A stretch of DNA of 64,000 nucleotides from Bradyrhizobium sp. WD16 (GTDB lineage: Bacteria; Pseudomonadota; Alphaproteobacteria; Rhizobiales; Xanthobacteraceae). The stretch is taken from contig NZ_CP028908.1 of assembly GCF_024181725.1 (NCBI RefSeq), positions 5,321,501 through 5,385,500 of the forward strand, written 5' to 3'. The notes below the pieces were generated by a model that was not told the DNA's origin, did no database searches, and was given only the letters and a program-made list of their open reading frames with translations. The position numbers were made by a program, and so were the translations under genes. Shown here piece by piece: positions 16,995 through 26,091 of the stretch (its first letter is position 1; each line of letters starts with the position of its first letter).

Positions 16995-18275
16995 ATGTTC
17001 AACTATCTGCGGCGGGTGAAGGCATTCTTTCTCGACGAGGAGAGCAGATCGAAAGTCTCTACGTTCGCTTTGTGTTTTGGCGCCATCCTTTTCGACGGTG
17101 TCGATACCAGTTCGATCAGCGTTGCCGGCCCCGCCATTGCCAAGAGTCTCGGTCTCCCGCCGGAATCCCTCACGTCCGCATTCGTGATGACCAGCGTGGG
17201 CGCGGTCATCGGCTATTTGTTGTCGGGCCATTTCGTCAACTTGTGGGGTGCGCGACGCGTCCTGATCGGCAGCGTAATCAGCTTCGGGCTGGGCTCGCTT
17301 GCGACCACGCTGGCGCTGTCGTTGCCGCAGCTCTCGGCATTGCGCTTCGTGACGGCGGTTGGGCTCGGGATTTGCGTACCCGCAGCCATTTCGATGGCCA
17401 TCGACCAGTCAACGTCGCGGCTTCGCGAAGCGGCCACCACCATCGTGATGAGCGGACTTGGGTTCGGGACGATGTTTGGCGGACTGGCCGGTGCGGCCAC
17501 CATCGTCAAATATGGCTGGCAATCCATCTTTCTCGTCGGCGGCGTCTTGCCGCTGGCATTCGCTCTGGTGCTTGCCTTGTATCTGCCGCAGCCGCGTTCG
17601 ACTGGCTTGCTCAGCGCGTCGGAGGAGTCGGCTCGTAACGATCGACCGAGCTATCTGGTGTCGATCAAGCTGCTTTTCGACGGTCCGCTCAAGGTCCCGA
17701 CGATCTGTCTCTGGTCGTTTTCGTTTCTGGTGTTCGTCACCCTCTACGGGCTTGTGTTCTGGCTGCCGTCGCTGCTGATCGCGTTCGGCTTTTCGCTGGA
17801 GAACGCTCCGCTTGGCGTGTCGGCATTCGTCATGGGGGGAATGCCTGCCACCATCCTGCTGATCCCACTGTTGAGCCGGTTTCCGGCGCGAAAGGTGCTG
17901 ACAATTGCGGCGTGTCTTGCCGCGGTCTGTATCGTGAGCCTCGGCTTTCACGCGGCGCTCTCGTTCGGGCTGTGGTTTGCCATTGCCGGTGTCGGCGGCG
18001 GATTGATCGCCTGCAGCGTCGGACAGTCCGCGCTGGCGGCTTCACTCTATCCGGAAGAGTCGCGGACAACGGGGATCGGCTTCTCCGCAGCGATGGGGCG
18101 GTTCGGCTCGATTCTTGGACCTGCGCTCGTCGGCCTGTTGTTCTCGCTTCATCTCGCGCCGGAAGTCATCATGATCTCGACGATCGTGCCGATCCTGCTG
18201 GCGACTCTGGCTCTGATCTTCTTCTGGACAGAGCACAGGCCAAGCCTCGTTCTGGCGCCCCAGAGCGATACCTGA
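16995..18275 (+). CDS. MFS transporter, aromatic acid:H+ symporter-like
   Basis: This is a 426-residue major facilitator with about twelve transmembrane segments in two halves. The first half has LFDGVDTSSISVAGPAIA in the first helix and GHFVNLWGARRVLIGS as the loop 2-3 motif; the acidic residue in helix 1 and this layout recall the AAHS (aromatic acid:H+ symporter) group. The ATG at 16995 is preceded by GGGGATG. No catabolic operon is attached directly; the nearest are the esterase and LysR genes downstream. Substrate is a guess: an aromatic or other small carboxylate. Confidence 0.8.
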   Translation: MFNYLRRVKAFFLDEESRSKVSTFALCFGAILFDGVDTSSISVAGPAIAKSLGLPPESLTSAFVMTSVGAVIGYLLSGHFVNLWGARRVLIGSVISFGLGSLATTLALSLPQLSALRFVTAVGLGICVPAAISMAIDQSTSRLREAATTIVMSGLGFGTMFGGLAGAATIVKYGWQSIFLVGGVLPLAFALVLALYLPQPRSTGLLSASEESARNDRPSYLVSIKLLFDGPLKVPTICLWSFSFLVFVTLYGLVFWLPSLLIAFGFSLENAPLGVSAFVMGGMPATILLIPLLSRFPARKVLTIAACLAAVCIVSLGFHAALSFGLWFAIAGVGGGLIACSVGQSALAASLYPEESRTTGIGFSAAMGRFGSILGPALVGLLFSLHLAPEVIMISTIVPILLATLALIFFWTEHRPSLVLAPQSDT

Positions 18276-18508
18276 TGATCGGATCTCCTGCCCCGGCCCC
18301 GCTGTTTCCGGTTCGTCGCAGTCTCAAGATCGACGCATCGCGTCGCGCGCCACCCGGTGCGACGCCGGAGTGCGGGCGATAATCATCGAGAGAGCCTGTC
18401 GGGGCGCGACGCTCCGGCGTGCTCGGCTGGGAGGGCATCAGGGCCAGACGCAAACGTCAGCGCCTGCGGTGAACTTTCTCCACCCGCGAGCGCTGAGCGT
18501 TATGATGT

Positions 18509-18540
18509 GCCAAAGGCCATTCATGGCCTTTGGCGTTTTA
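18509..18540 (+). terminator. Rho-independent terminator
   Basis: A perfect 12 bp stem GCCAAAGGCCAT / ATGGCCTTTGGC with a two-base loop is followed by GTTTTA. It lies 234 bp after the MFS gene and would end plus-strand transcription before the repeat array. Confidence 0.75.
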
Positions 18541-18550
18541 CGGAACGTCT

Positions 18551-18626
18551 CTAGTGTCCCGGTTCTAACGTTCGCATCTCTTTGCCGCGAGCACTTATAC
18601 GAACGTTAGAACCAAAGGGACACTAG
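18551..18626. repeat. CTAG-bounded palindromic element, family B copy 2
   Basis: This 76 bp element is the reverse complement of copy 1 at 3522 with a couple of changes. It is joined to the family D element at 18641 by the spacer CAATGATCATGATT. Confidence 0.9.
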
Positions 18627-18640
18627 CAATGATCATGATT

Positions 18641-18715
18641 CTAGTGCGGTGGATCTGACGCTCGTATGAAGAGCTCGCTGCAATACTGATACGAGCGTCA
18701 GATCCACCGCGCTAG
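18641..18715. repeat. CTAG-bounded palindromic element, family D copy 1
   Basis: This 75 bp element starts CTAGTGCGGTGGATCT. The stem GGATCTGACGCTCGTAT pairs with ATACGAGCGTCAGATCC, with one mismatch in the reading given here; the loop contains GCTCGCTGCAATACTG. It shares its right CTAG with the chimeric element at 18712. Confidence 0.9.
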
Positions 18716-18777
18716 TGTCTCGGTTCTAACGTTCGTATCTCTTTGCAGCGAGCACTCATACGAATCCACCGCACTCG
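18712..18777. repeat. Chimeric palindromic element (family B left part joined to family D right end)
   Basis: The first 54 or so bases (CTAGTGTCTCGGTTCTAACG and onward to CATACGAA) are family B; the last 13 (TCCACCGCACTCG) are the right end of a family D element with a mutated terminal CTAG. The break falls in the right arm, so no full stem can form. Confidence 0.75.
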
Positions 18778-18823
18778 GGATACGCAGATGACACCCGTTG
18801 CTCAATCAGGCGGGAAGCCATCG

Positions 18824-20296
18824 TCAGACGATACATCCTGAAACCGTGATACGGCGGTCAAAATGCAGCGCTGCGCGCCCGATCTGGTAGGCCGGCCATC
18901 TCGGAAGACCGCGGCCGTTCGGATTTCCATTCTCCGCGAAGGCGGCAATCGCTCCGCGGTATCGCTGACTGAGTTCGCGAACTTCATTCCAGTTCGCACC
19001 TTCCAGCATGGGAGCGGCCTTCCACACATCGATATTCCCGAACAGGAATGGAAGATCGATGCAATGGCAGGCACCCATGTCCGGATTCGGCGACTGCCAG
19101 TCGAAGAAATATGTAAAGACATTGCGGCCCAGGTTGTACTGAGTGTCCGCGATGGCCAAGCTTTTTTTGACGAAGGTGGTGCCGGTATGCAGGTCGCCCA
19201 GAAGGGCCCGCGGCGTCGCCGGGACACGTTCCGCGCGAATTCTCGACAGGGCTGAAGCTGCGTCGTCGCCAACCTCCGACCGGAAAATGCTTTCGACTTC
19301 CTCGTCCGTCAATTTATCGAGCGCAGGATTGGAAACGGAGAACGCTGCATATTCCTCGCGCGTCGTGCCGATCACGATGTCGCACCAGCCGGCATTCCCC
19401 ATGTCAAATGATTCGCTGGGATCACGGGGGATCAATGCATCATCCAGAACCGGCATGAACGGCGGAGTAATGCTTCCAGGCACCGCTGGTGGCCGCGTTT
19501 GAAGAATCCGCATCCGCTCGAAGATCTGATCGACAGGCATCGTGCGCAGCCGATCGGCCTCCTCCGGACCAAGCCCGAGGACATCGAGGAGCATGCCGGC
19601 GACCGGCCTGGCTTGATCGACCGTCCGTAACGCGATTCCGACCGGAGCGCTCATCATGACTGCGCGCTTGAAAAGTCCGCGCGCGGTGTCGATGCCGAGC
19701 AATGCCGCGATGCTGAAGGCGCCAGCCGATTGTCCGATGATCGTGATCCGATCCTGATCGCCGCCGAAACTGCTGATTGCTTCCTTGATCCAGCGCAGAG
19801 CGGCGATCTGATCGTGAAGACCGAGATTCAGTCCGCCGAAATCCGGACGCGGCCAAAAGCCAAGGATGCCAAGCCGATAGGTGATATTGACGACGACGAG
19901 GCCATTTTCCCTGGCCAGAACGCCGCCGTCATAGCAGGCCAGCGACCCGCCACCCGTCATGAAAGCTCCACCATGGATGAAGACCAGGACTGGCGCGCGA
20001 TCACCCTTGTTGAAGCCGGTCCAGATATCGAGATGGAGGCAATCTTCGCTTTGCTCGGCCTCATAGGTGCCGAGAACTGAATCCAGGCGAGACGGGAGCT
20101 GCGGAGGGACCGGACCGGATGCAGTCGCGTCACGCACACCCTGCCATCGCGGCGCCGCACCTGGCATTTCGAAGCGTCGTGGGCCGACCGGAGCCTCGGC
20201 GTAGGGGACCCTGCGAAATGCCGCCACGCCGTCGGATCGCGCACCGCGCAACCCGCCGAAAGGCGTTTCCACATCAATATACTCTGATCGACTCAT
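18824..20296 (-). CDS. Type B carboxylesterase
   Basis: This is a 490-residue alpha/beta-hydrolase of the carboxylesterase type B family. It shows the EDCLHLDIW signature, the oxyanion-hole HGGAF, the nucleophile elbow GQSAGA and the later acidic and His segments (TREEYAAF; GACHCIDLPFLFGN). No signal peptide is seen, so it is probably cytoplasmic. The start at 20296 (MSRSEYIDV) has TTTGGAG seven bases upstream; a longer reading to 20323 is open but lacks a ribosome site. The gene sits alone between inverted composite repeats (18551-18777 and 20333-20486). Substrate is unknown. Confidence 0.88.
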   Translation of the reverse strand: MSRSEYIDVETPFGGLRGARSDGVAAFRRVPYAEAPVGPRRFEMPGAAPRWQGVRDATASGPVPPQLPSRLDSVLGTYEAEQSEDCLHLDIWTGFNKGDRAPVLVFIHGGAFMTGGGSLACYDGGVLARENGLVVVNITYRLGILGFWPRPDFGGLNLGLHDQIAALRWIKEAISSFGGDQDRITIIGQSAGAFSIAALLGIDTARGLFKRAVMMSAPVGIALRTVDQARPVAGMLLDVLGLGPEEADRLRTMPVDQIFERMRILQTRPPAVPGSITPPFMPVLDDALIPRDPSESFDMGNAGWCDIVIGTTREEYAAFSVSNPALDKLTDEEVESIFRSEVGDDAASALSRIRAERVPATPRALLGDLHTGTTFVKKSLAIADTQYNLGRNVFTYFFDWQSPNPDMGACHCIDLPFLFGNIDVWKAAPMLEGANWNEVRELSQRYRGAIAAFAENGNPNGRGLPRWPAYQIGRAALHFDRRITVSGCIV

Positions 20297-20332
20297 TCTC
20301 ATCTCCAAAGACTCCCGCTCCACTGAACGAGG

Positions 20333-20396
20333 CTAGCGCTCGTATCAGTATTGCAGCGAGCTCTTCATACGAGCGTCAGATCCAAAACCGCACTAG
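20333..20396. repeat. CTAG-bounded palindromic element, family D copy 2 (left arm shortened)
   Basis: After CTAG the first 14 or so bases of family D are missing and the sequence continues CGCTCGTATCAGTATTGC through the normal loop and full right arm to CACTAG. It lies 36 bp upstream of the esterase start and is joined to a family B element by AATCATGATCATTG. Confidence 0.85.
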
Positions 20397-20410
20397 AATC
20401 ATGATCATTG

Positions 20411-20486
20411 CTAGTGTCCCTTTGGTTCTAACGTTCGTATAAATGCTCGCAGCAAAGAGATACGAACGTTAGAACCGGGACACTAG
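20411..20486. repeat. CTAG-bounded palindromic element, family B copy 3
   Basis: This 76 bp copy has both arms intact (GGTTCTAACGTTCGTAT / ATACGAACGTTAGAACC) and the loop GCTCGCAGCAAAGAG. Confidence 0.9.
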
Positions 20487-20595
20487 GCTTTTGGCGACGG
20501 CGCAACTAGCGCTCATAAAGCGGGAGATCACGTTCCAATTTTGAAACGAGCGTAAGCTCTTTTTTTTTGCGTTACGCCGATCCGCCAATGCGCGG

Positions 20596-20630
20596 CTCTT
20601 CCGCGCGCAGCTTCGCTGCGCGCGGAAGAG
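20596..20630. terminator. Long perfect hairpin downstream of LysR gene
   Basis: CTCTTCCGCGCGCAGC pairs perfectly with GCTGCGCGCGGAAGAG around TTC. It lies 65 bp past the 3' end of the minus-strand LysR gene. No adjacent T run is present on the minus strand, so terminator activity is likely but not certain. Confidence 0.5.
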
Positions 20631-20695
20631 CAAAGTTGGAAATGGCGCCGCTGCTCAGCCGGAGTGGACGAACGCTGCTCTGTTTCAGGCTTTGG

Positions 20696-21682
20696 TCAAG
20701 CGGGGGGTGAGAGTCGTGACGGCAACAGTCGCTTGGGATTCCCGGGCGGGGCCAAAGCAATGCCGGATAGATCATCGAATTGGCGCCACTTCTCCTGCAG
20801 AAATCTCGCGAGGTCCGACATAAATAGCCTGCCGGCAACTGTTAGCGCCCGACGGGAAGGAAAAAGCGCGTATATCGTCACGGGTAGCGGCGACAAATTA
20901 GGAAGCGGCAAAACCAGGCTTCCATTCTCCAGATCGGCACGGCACATCGTTATCGGAAGTCGTGCTAAGCCCAGGCCGCGGAGCGCGGCTTGCCGAATGA
21001 TGTTAAGATTGTTCGCGCAGAACCTGAGAGTGACATGAAGCTCTGCCATCTCACCATCTCGATCGATGATACGCCAGCGTGGCGTGAATCCATCCGCCGC
21101 CCAGCCGATGCCCCAGCAGGCATCGATGTCTGCCAGATTTGAGCACGCTCCGATTCGTTGCATGAAGCTTGGCGCCGCCACCAAGCAGTAAGGTGTTGTC
21201 GCCAGCTTTTGGCGTATCAGTCCAGAGTCCACCAGATCATCGCGTGCCGGGTGGATGGCCAGGTCGCAATGATCGATCTTTGGATCAAACGTTCCTTTCG
21301 GATGGTCCAGCGTCAAGCGAACGTCCGGGTAGGTCTCGGTAAATCTGATAGCGAATTCGGCAACCAGAATTTCAGAAAGAACCGCCGGACAGGAAATCCG
21401 CAAGCTACCTGAGGGTCGCTTTGAATGATCGTCAGCGAGCGCCTTGATCGCATCCAGTTCGTCCCTGATCTTTTGTCCACGCTCACAGACCAGCAGGCCG
21501 ATTTCGGTCGCTGCGAAATTGCGGGGGCCGCGATTGATAAGATGCACACCGAGTCTGCTTTCGAGGTCGCCAATCCGGCGGCTCAAACGCGACTTCGGAA
21601 TTCCCGTCTTGCGGCTGGCTGCCGAAAGACTTCCGGCTTCGACGACTTCCAGAAGAAGCGTCACGTCATCGACTGTTCCCAT
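20696..21682 (-). CDS. LysR-family transcriptional regulator
   Basis: This is a 328-residue LysR regulator of the group with one-domain-per-gene layout: N-terminal HTH (VTLLLEVVEAGSLSAASRKT, then KSRLSRRIGDLESRLGVHL), then the effector domain (RISCPAVLSEILVAEFAI and on). I start at the ATG at 21682 (MGTVDDVTLL) rather than 21709, because the HTH then starts at the usual place. It is divergent from an outer-membrane barrel gene (286 bp gap) and lies upstream of the esterase on the same strand; either could be its target. Confidence 0.87.
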   Translation of the reverse strand: MGTVDDVTLLLEVVEAGSLSAASRKTGIPKSRLSRRIGDLESRLGVHLINRGPRNFAATEIGLLVCERGQKIRDELDAIKALADDHSKRPSGSLRISCPAVLSEILVAEFAIRFTETYPDVRLTLDHPKGTFDPKIDHCDLAIHPARDDLVDSGLIRQKLATTPYCLVAAPSFMQRIGACSNLADIDACWGIGWAADGFTPRWRIIDRDGEMAELHVTLRFCANNLNIIRQAALRGLGLARLPITMCRADLENGSLVLPLPNLSPLPVTIYALFPSRRALTVAGRLFMSDLARFLQEKWRQFDDLSGIALAPPGNPKRLLPSRLSPPA

Positions 21683-21968
21683 GGCCACTTTCTTGCAAAG
21701 CCGCTTCAATATTAGTCATTCGCCGACAATCACGACCGCATATCGAGACAGTCGCCCCGCCCGCCAAAAGCCGACCGGAGCGGGCGACGTGCCAACGAAG
21801 CGCCGGATATATCGTCAATTCCGCGACTGCCTTCGAACACACCCCAACCCCAACGAAAGCAATTTTCGTTCCATTTGTGGAACGGGAACGTGCCGATAGC
21901 CGGGCTATTTCCCGTCGACATGCCCCCTATGCTGTTTCGCATCTTAGGTACCTTTCTTGGGGGCTACA

Positions 21969-23045
21969 ATGAGACGTCACTTGGGCGCCACAATATTGGC
22001 GGCGGCAATTTCACTTTGGGCTTTTGCCGGCCACGCGTCAGTCTACGACGCGGAGGGTCCGGCAAAGGCGAAGTCGTCCGACGCGGATCTGCCGAAGAAG
22101 GCGAAGCCGACAGTGCTCGGTGCCCCCGCGATCTTCTTCATCAACGACAACCGGCTGACCTACGCGTATCTGCCCCGCGGTCGGCAGAACACGATCATCG
22201 GCCCGATTGAAAAGCAGATCTTTGCGTTCTCCCATTTCGACGCCTGGGCCTATGGCACGAACAGCTTCAGTGTCCTGCTCGCCAAATCCGCCAAGAACGA
22301 TCCGGCCGGCCCCTGCCCGTTTTCCGCGCAGGGCTGCGCGGGCGAAACCTACATCCGCGGCAGCCTTCGAAGCACGTTCGGCTTCAACGAGGTCTTCAAC
22401 ACCAAGACCTTTACGTGGGGAATCCTGCGCAACGTGTCCTTCGAGGTGGGCGTGGATGCTGATACGACAAATGCGTATATCGGGGCTTCCACCAGAGACC
22501 TGGTAGCCGGCGTGCAGTTCAGCTTCGATCTCCCCTACAAGGGCTTTGTGAACGTTGCGCCGCTCTATTATCAGGAGTGGAATCACAATTCCTTCCTGAC
22601 GCCGAACTTCATCGGGGCCGGGTATACGGGCATTCCGGATGGCAACACGCGTTATCGTGGCACCTGGGCGCTCGAGGCGAACTACTACATGGATCTCGGC
22701 TTCTTGCCGGAGAACCTTCGGTATTTCGCGATCAGCGGTCGAGTGGGCGTTTACGGCCCAAAGGGCGACGGCTCCTATGGGCCATACACACTACCGCCAA
22801 CGAGCAAGTCCACCACCGAAATCATCAGCGAGCCGATTCGTCTGACGTTCGACGTCAGCAAGGCGATTTGGGGAGCGCAATACTCCCACATTATCGACTA
22901 CTGGGTGTCGTATCTGGTTCGCCTGAACCGGAATGGCAACGACGACTCCAATAGGGCCAACCGCACCTGCTTTACCGCGTCCGGTACCAATAACGGCAGT
23001 TGCTCGGAACGCTCCGTCTACACGGGCGTAACGCTCAAGTTCTAG
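21969..23045 (+). CDS. Outer-membrane beta-barrel protein with signal peptide
   Basis: This 358-residue protein has an N-terminal signal peptide (MRRHLGATILAAAISLWAFA, cleaved near GHAS), an Ala/Lys-rich linker, and then alternating hydrophobic strands with aromatic girdles (VAGVQFSFDLPYKGFVNVAP, EANYYMDLGFLPENLRYF). It ends in VTLKF, a C-terminal Phe typical of BAM-inserted barrels. The style recalls Tsx/OmpK-like channel proteins, which is a weak assignment. The ATG at 21969 has GGGGGC upstream. Being divergent from a LysR regulator and near an esterase and an MFS carrier, it could admit the esterase's substrate. Confidence 0.7.
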   Translation: MRRHLGATILAAAISLWAFAGHASVYDAEGPAKAKSSDADLPKKAKPTVLGAPAIFFINDNRLTYAYLPRGRQNTIIGPIEKQIFAFSHFDAWAYGTNSFSVLLAKSAKNDPAGPCPFSAQGCAGETYIRGSLRSTFGFNEVFNTKTFTWGILRNVSFEVGVDADTTNAYIGASTRDLVAGVQFSFDLPYKGFVNVAPLYYQEWNHNSFLTPNFIGAGYTGIPDGNTRYRGTWALEANYYMDLGFLPENLRYFAISGRVGVYGPKGDGSYGPYTLPPTSKSTTEIISEPIRLTFDVSKAIWGAQYSHIIDYWVSYLVRLNRNGNDDSNRANRTCFTASGTNNGSCSERSVYTGVTLKF

Positions 23046-23250
23046 GCCTCGCGTCCTGGCAGATGGTGACGCACGTGGCCTTGTGTCACCGTCTTTCGCT
23101 GCATGCTTGACACTACCGGTTATCCTCAGAGACGCTCTCAGCCTCATCGCCCGGCTTGGCCCGGACGAATTCCTCCCGCGGATCGCCAAGAAATCCAGCG
23201 GCGACACGCCGGCGCAATTCGCCCGCGAACTTGGCATCGGAGCGGAGGCT
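23046..23250. other. Gene-free stretch with a possible broken coding end
   Basis: A short plus-strand reading (RDALSLIARLGPDEFLPRIA through ELGIGAEALVSLWL) looks like real coding sequence in composition. It runs into the family B element at 23251 and stops at a TAG inside it, so it may be the remnant of a gene cut by the repeat. Its family is not recognised. Confidence 0.4.
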
Positions 23251-23326
23251 CTGGTGTCCCTTTGGCTCTAGCGTTCGTTTGAGTGCTCGCTGCAAAGGGA
23301 TACGAACGTTAGAACCGGGACACGAG
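23251..23326. repeat. Palindromic element, family B copy 4 (terminal CTAGs mutated)
   Basis: This 76 bp copy has CTGGTGTCCC and GGGACACGAG at its ends instead of CTAG, and one change in the left arm (GGCTCTAGCGTTCGT). The loop is GCTCGCTGCAAAGGG. It appears to be an older, decaying copy. Confidence 0.88.
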
Positions 23327-23378
23327 TGCCCGCCATGACGATTTCTTCGGTTCAACGATTCTGGTGTCTTTGCTGCAC

Positions 23379-24470
23379 TTACGACCCCAGCGCCACCGGG
23401 CGGAAGGCCTGCACAAGCTGCGGATCGAGCTTGCCGGTCATCTCTTCCAGCACAGCGAAGGCATCAGCACGGCTGAATTCCGGATTCTGTTTACCCTGCT
23501 CGATCAGAATGGCGAAGGCATCGGCCATGGTGATGATGCGCACGATATCGGAGATCTCGCCGTCGTGCAGCCTGTCCGGATATCCCGTGCCGTCGAGCAG
23601 TTCGTGGTGATGGAGCACCACGTCGAGCATCTCGCGCGGGAACTTGTTCTGCTGGGCCAGCGCATCGTAACCGCGCCGGGTGTGAAGGCGTAGTTCGGTC
23701 TCTTCCGCCTCGGTCAGCGGATCGTTCTTGTTGAGGATGGCAAGCGGGATGAAGGCCTTGCCGACGTCGTGGACAAGGCCGGCGCGCGCCAGGCGCCGCT
23801 GGTCTTCCTCGCGCATGCCGAGCTGCTGACCGAAGGCCACCGCGAAGCCGGTCACCACCAGGCAGTGGCGATAGCTGCGGTTATGGTGACGGCTGACCAC
23901 CAGCACCCATTCTTTCAGGCTGGAGCGCTTGAGCGCCTTGAGGATGCGGGTCTCGGCCTGCATGACGTCGTCCGGCGTCAGCGGCACCCCGGCGCGCAGC
24001 TTCTCGAAGACACGAACCAGCACGGCATGGGCGGCGGCAACGCCACGGCTCAGCGCCTCGCGGCTGGCGCTGGTCGTTTCCTTCTCGGCGGTCTCGCCGA
24101 ACGAAGCTTCGAGGCGACGCAGCACCGCCTGGGGTTCGAACGGCCGCTGGATGGTATCGGTGGCGCCGAGCGCCCAGGCCTGGGTCGAACCGTGATGCAG
24201 CGTATCGGACAGCACGAACAGCCGCGGCACCGATTGATAAGCCTTGCCGATCAGCTTGCTGCGCACCCGCTGCACCGCTTCGGTCGAGCGCAGGTCGATA
24301 TCGACCACAATGCCGGACAGACTCTTCTTCGGCCTATCGGGCATTTCGGCCGTCGACACCACGTCGACCTTACCGACCACCGACAGGATTTGCGCCAATT
24401 CTTGGCTATCCCCCCGATCCGACGCCAGCATCAGGTGCCGACGACCGAGGGATCCGTCCACGAGCGACAT
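23379..24470 (-). CDS. HD-GYP domain protein with receiver-like N terminus
   Basis: This is a 363-residue protein. The N-terminal 120 or so residues have a response-regulator-like fold (HLMLASDRGDSQELAQIL, GIVVDIDLRSTE), with an Asp near the expected phosphorylation site. The C-terminal HD-GYP domain has LVHDVGKAFIPLAILNK and VVLHHHELLDGTGYPDRLHD, so metal ligands and the GYP motif are present and cyclic-di-GMP phosphodiesterase activity is plausible. No kinase gene is next to it. The gene reads towards a decayed family B repeat. Confidence 0.88.
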   Translation of the reverse strand: MSLVDGSLGRRHLMLASDRGDSQELAQILSVVGKVDVVSTAEMPDRPKKSLSGIVVDIDLRSTEAVQRVRSKLIGKAYQSVPRLFVLSDTLHHGSTQAWALGATDTIQRPFEPQAVLRRLEASFGETAEKETTSASREALSRGVAAAHAVLVRVFEKLRAGVPLTPDDVMQAETRILKALKRSSLKEWVLVVSRHHNRSYRHCLVVTGFAVAFGQQLGMREEDQRRLARAGLVHDVGKAFIPLAILNKNDPLTEAEETELRLHTRRGYDALAQQNKFPREMLDVVLHHHELLDGTGYPDRLHDGEISDIVRIITMADAFAILIEQGKQNPEFSRADAFAVLEEMTGKLDPQLVQAFRPVALGS

Positions 24471-24536
24471 CGTTCAAAACCTCAGCGACAAAAATCGTTT
24501 CGCCGGGCATTAGACAGGAAAACCTGTTCCGTCAGA

Positions 24537-25550
24537 TTAATAGGTATAATTAACGACTATCGCGTCTTTTTGATAAATTACTGTAAATGAAAGGCTATTT
24601 TGCTTCGTCCGACGCGACTGCCAGGTCTTGCCGGGCTGCTGCGCCGACGCTGTCGAGCTTGCCTTGCCCTTGCCTTCGCTGCCCGCGAGGCGGACCTGGT
24701 CGCCGTCCCTGAGGCCGTCCGACGGGCTGACGATGACGCGATCGGCGGCGGTGAGGCCCGAGGCGATCTCGATCTCGCGACCGAGATCGCGAGCAATGGC
24801 GATCGTCTTGAACACTACCTTGTCGCCGCTACCGACCACCGCCACCGGCAATCCAATTTGGTCGAAGATCAGCGCGCCGGCTGGAATATGCAGCGGCTGG
24901 GTGTCGTTGGGGAGGTCGAGCCGGACGTTGCCGTAGCTGCCCGGCATCAGCGCGCCGACGTCGGTATCGCGCGCGGTGACGACGCCGTCGAACGGCGCGG
25001 TCAGACGCTTGTAGCTCGCCAGCGCCTCCAAGCGGCCGACATTGGCCTGGCAGGACTTGACCAGCGCGGTCTTGCTGTTGAGATCGGCGGTGCGCTCGTC
25101 GATACCCTGCTGCGAGGCGAAGTTCTGGGTCAGCGCGCCTGCCGCCGCTTCAAGGTCGCTTCCGACAGCCGCGCCGCGGCCTGGGTGCTCAGAAGGTCGG
25201 CGCGGCCCTGCACCAGTTGCTGGTCGAGGTCCGGCGCCTGGATCTCGGCGAGCAGATCGCTCGCCTTGACCCTGGCGCCGATATCGACGTTCCAGCTTTT
25301 CACATAACCACTGACGCGGGCGAAGATCGGGGTGCGGTAATAGGCCTTGAGCCGTCCGGGCAGGTTGAGCGTGGTGGTCAGCACCTTGGCGTCGGGCATG
25401 GCGACGGCCACGGTCGGAACCGACTGGGCCGCGGTCCACTCGCGCGAATGCGCGTCGCCCCGCTCCCGCGCCATGATGCCGGCGACCACGACAATGCCGA
25501 GCTTGCGCCGGCTGATGTCGACATCCAGGGGCTCAGGTAAGCGCCGCCGC
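24537..25550 (-). pseudogene. RND efflux periplasmic adaptor (HlyD/MFP family) pseudogene
   Basis: The N-terminal half (DISRRKLGIVVVAGI, KAYYRTPIFARVSGYVKSWN, VKASDLLAEIQAPDLDQQL) and the C-terminal half (YKRLTAPFDGVVTARDTDVG) are in different frames, with the shift near 25130-25145. The lipoyl and coiled-coil regions are recognisable, but the segment between ARDTDVGALMPGS and YGNVRLDLPNDTQPLHIPAG seems to lack the usual barrel strands, so an internal deletion is likely as well. No start codon with a ribosome site is visible and no RND pump or outer-membrane gene is adjacent. The adaptor is not functional as read. Confidence 0.75.
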
Positions 25551-25696
25551 GCCCGGCAACCGCATCGCCGGATTGTCCCGATGGCGGAATGGCACAGCGA
25601 CACGCTCGACGCGGTTTGCGCGCCGGCTCTCCAGCCGCTACACAGCTCGCTGCCCCGCCGGCCGTCAGGCAATGTTCGCGCATGAGGAGGATAATG

Positions 25697-25930
25697 ATGA
25701 GCAATCCAGACGCCCCCTCGCCTGCCGACGAGCGGCTCGACGCGCTCGAGATTCGCGTCGCCTACCAGGACGAAGCGATCGAGACGCTGAACCGGACCGT
25801 CACCGCGCAATGGGCGCAGATCGATGCCCTGAGCCGCAAGGTCGCCGAACTCGCCGACCGGGTTCAAGAGGCCGAGAGCCGCGCCGCGCCGGCCGGCGGT
25901 CAGTCCGAGCCGCCGCCACCGCATTATTGA
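25697..25930 (+). CDS. slyX: SlyX family protein
   Basis: This 77-residue coiled-coil protein has the SlyX signature RLDALEIRVAYQDEAIETLN, then LSRKVAELADRVQEAE, and the C-terminal proline-rich PPPPHY typical of the family. The ATG at 25697 lies six bases after AGGAGG; a second ATG three bases earlier is too close to it. The function of SlyX is not established. Confidence 0.9.
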   Translation: MSNPDAPSPADERLDALEIRVAYQDEAIETLNRTVTAQWAQIDALSRKVAELADRVQEAESRAAPAGGQSEPPPPHY

Positions 25931-26091
25931 GATCGCCAAGTAGCAAGCTTCCTGCCCGCGCAGTCCGCCGAATGGACCGACGCCAGCCTTTCGCAATCAT
26001 GATCGCCCGGGGGCGATCGATGGACGCGGCCGCTCGCCTTCAAGGACGGGCCGCTCGCTTGCCGCCTGTCACCTCGCGGCGCATGGCACCT

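Noticed and set aside
18551-20486. Insertion sequence with the esterase as passenger and its own transposase
   Set aside because: No transposase or other mobility gene lies between the inverted composites; only the gene-plus-repeats layout is supported.
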